Below are positions 4,631-5,629 of a stretch of 5,629 nucleotides of DNA, in pieces. The stretch covers positions 1 to 5,629 of the forward strand of contig CAMBSS010000236.1 of the NCBI GenBank assembly GCA_945870465.1. Direction: 5' to 3'. Numbering within the stretch: position 1 is the stretch's first letter; the number at the start of each line of letters is the position of its first letter. This DNA comes from Bordetella parapertussis (GTDB taxonomy: Bacteria > Pseudomonadota > Gammaproteobacteria > Burkholderiales > SG8-41). The notes beneath the pieces were generated by a model, which was not told where the DNA came from, ran no database searches, and was given only the letters and a program-made list of their open reading frames with translations. The position numbers and the translations under genes were made by a program.

Positions 4631-5629
4631 CCAGTGCTTCTATCCAGTGCATGACCGGCAGGCCCGTCGCGCTTTGCAGATGTGCCTGGCAGCCGATATT
4701 GGCGGTGACGATGACGGCCGGTGCGCCTGCAGTCAGCGCGTTGATCTTGTTCTTGAGCAATTGCTGCGAGAGATCCGGTTGCAGGATCGAGTAAGTTCCG
4801 GCCGAGCCGCAGCATAGATGTGCGTCCGGCACGGCTGTGAGATGGAAACCGAGGTTGGTAAGCAGGGTCTCAACCTGGCCTTTCATTTTGAGGCCGTGCT
4901 GGAGGCTGCAAGGCGGGTGAAACGCGACCTTGCGGTGAGGCGAGAGGGGAGAGGCGAAAGGCGGAAGAGCCTTCAGAATTTCTTTCTCCGCGGTGATGAC
5001 TTCGCTGATGTCTTTCATCAACGCGGAAACTCGCGCGGCTTTTTCAGCGTAAGCAGGGTCGTTGGCAAGGAGGTGGCCGTATTCGGCAACCATGGCGCCG
5101 CAACCGCTGGCAGTCATCACGATGGCTTCCGTGCCTTGCTCTATATGCGGCCACCACGCATCGATGTTACGCCGCATATAGCCGAGACCTTCGTCCTGCT
5201 CGTTGAGGTGAAACGAGACTGCACCGCAGCAACCGGCCTGCGCCGCGCGCATCAGCGTGATGCCCAGTTTGTCGAGCACGCGTGCGGCCGCGGCATTGGT
5301 GTTCGGCGACAGGCTGGGTTGCACGCAACCATCGAGCACCAGCATCTTGCGCATGTGCGCACCCACAGGCCAGGCGCTGGCTGGCGCCGGCGGCGGCACT
5401 TTGCGTTTCAGCGCGCCGAACAGCAGAGGTCGCGCCAGTTGTCCGAGCCTGAGCAGGGGCGTAAAACGCGACGTATGCGGAATTATCGCGCGCAAAACTT
5501 TGCGCACGATCGTTTCACCGGTGCTGCGGCCCACTTGCTCGTCGACGATCGCACGGCCGATATCGACCAGCCGTCCGTACTCGACGCCGGACGGACACGT
5601 GGTTTCGCAGGCGCGGCAGGTCAGGCAGC
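4614..5629 (-). CDS. glcF: Glycolate oxidase iron-sulfur subunit GlcF (N-terminus cut off)
   Basis: The reading frame continues to the window end, showing 337 codons; E. coli GlcF has 407 residues, so about 70 N-terminal residues, with the first 4Fe-4S motif, are outside. The first visible residues, CLTCRACETTCPSG, are the second cluster motif (Cys 1, 4, 7, 11 of the visible part). Two cysteine-rich CCG domains follow: CVQPSLSPNTNAAAARVLD (from 101) with GCCGA (132-136), and HPPCSLQHG (237-245) with LCCGSAGTY (271-279), plus ASGCG near 174-178 and IGCQ near 311-314. GlcF works with the flavoprotein subunits GlcD and GlcE to oxidise glycolate to glyoxylate and pass electrons to the respiratory chain. 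A GTG at 5532-5534 could be mistaken for the start but lies inside the protein. The region before HPPC is about seven residues longer than in E. coli, by comparison from memory. Confidence 0.95.
   Translation of the reverse strand, partial: CLTCRACETTCPSGVEYGRLVDIGRAIVDEQVGRSTGETIVRKVLRAIIPHTSRFTPLLRLGQLARPLLFGALKRKVPPPAPASAWPVGAHMRKMLVLDGCVQPSLSPNTNAAAARVLDKLGITLMRAAQAGCCGAVSFHLNEQDEGLGYMRRNIDAWWPHIEQGTEAIVMTASGCGAMVAEYGHLLANDPAYAEKAARVSALMKDISEVITAEKEILKALPPFASPLSPHRKVAFHPPCSLQHGLKMKGQVETLLTNLGFHLTAVPDAHLCCGSAGTYSILQPDLSQQLLKNKINALTAGAPAVIVTANIGCQAHLQSATGLPVMHWIEALDARLG

Noticed and set aside
4408..4815. Minus-strand 135-codon frame spanning the glcF/methyltransferase junction
   Set aside because: It is an out-of-frame shadow of two well-supported genes and matches neither family.

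Overview
The window looks like chromosomal DNA of a GC-rich proteobacterium, most likely a betaproteobacterium (Burkholderiales or Nitrosomonadales type). This is inference from protein resemblance and from the style of the intergenic repeats, not from a marker gene. It holds five protein genes, one of them cut by the window edge, plus a gene remnant, several intergenic repeats and one doubtful small ORF.

Layout from left to right. Positions 1-60 carry a CT-rich hairpin repeat. An MFS transporter (102-1298, minus) follows. A 234-base gap (1299-1532) holds five copies of a 9-base unit arranged as a widely spaced inverted repeat. Next is a two-domain MaoC/hydratase-2 enoyl-CoA hydratase (1533-2390, minus). 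The region 2391-2812 contains the hydratase leader with three small palindromes, the 3' remnant of a peroxiredoxin gene with a one-base frameshift (about 2524-2678), and a REP-like inverted repeat (2691-2742). A hotdog-fold acyl-CoA thioesterase runs rightward (2813-3286), followed by a possible 26-codon ORF with a strong Shine-Dalgarno sequence. Convergent with it is a DNA methyltransferase of the N6-adenine/N4-cytosine type (3398-4630, minus). This overlaps by 17 bases the end of glcF, the iron-sulfur subunit of glycolate oxidase (4614-5629, minus, N-terminus outside the window).

The hydratase and the thioesterase are divergent and both act on acyl-CoA thioesters, so a shared role in fatty-acid or aromatic/alicyclic acyl-CoA metabolism is plausible. 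The MFS transporter lies downstream of the hydratase on the same strand and could be co-transcribed. glcF belongs to glycolate oxidation; the methyltransferase is probably co-transcribed with it by overlap, but its function is unrelated. No restriction enzyme, CRISPR array, tRNA, rRNA or transposase gene is visible. I see no convincing new multi-gene system. The most informative oddities are the peroxiredoxin remnant beside the REP-like repeat, the clustered 9-mer repeats, and the methyltransferase with its unusual motif order tucked onto glcF.
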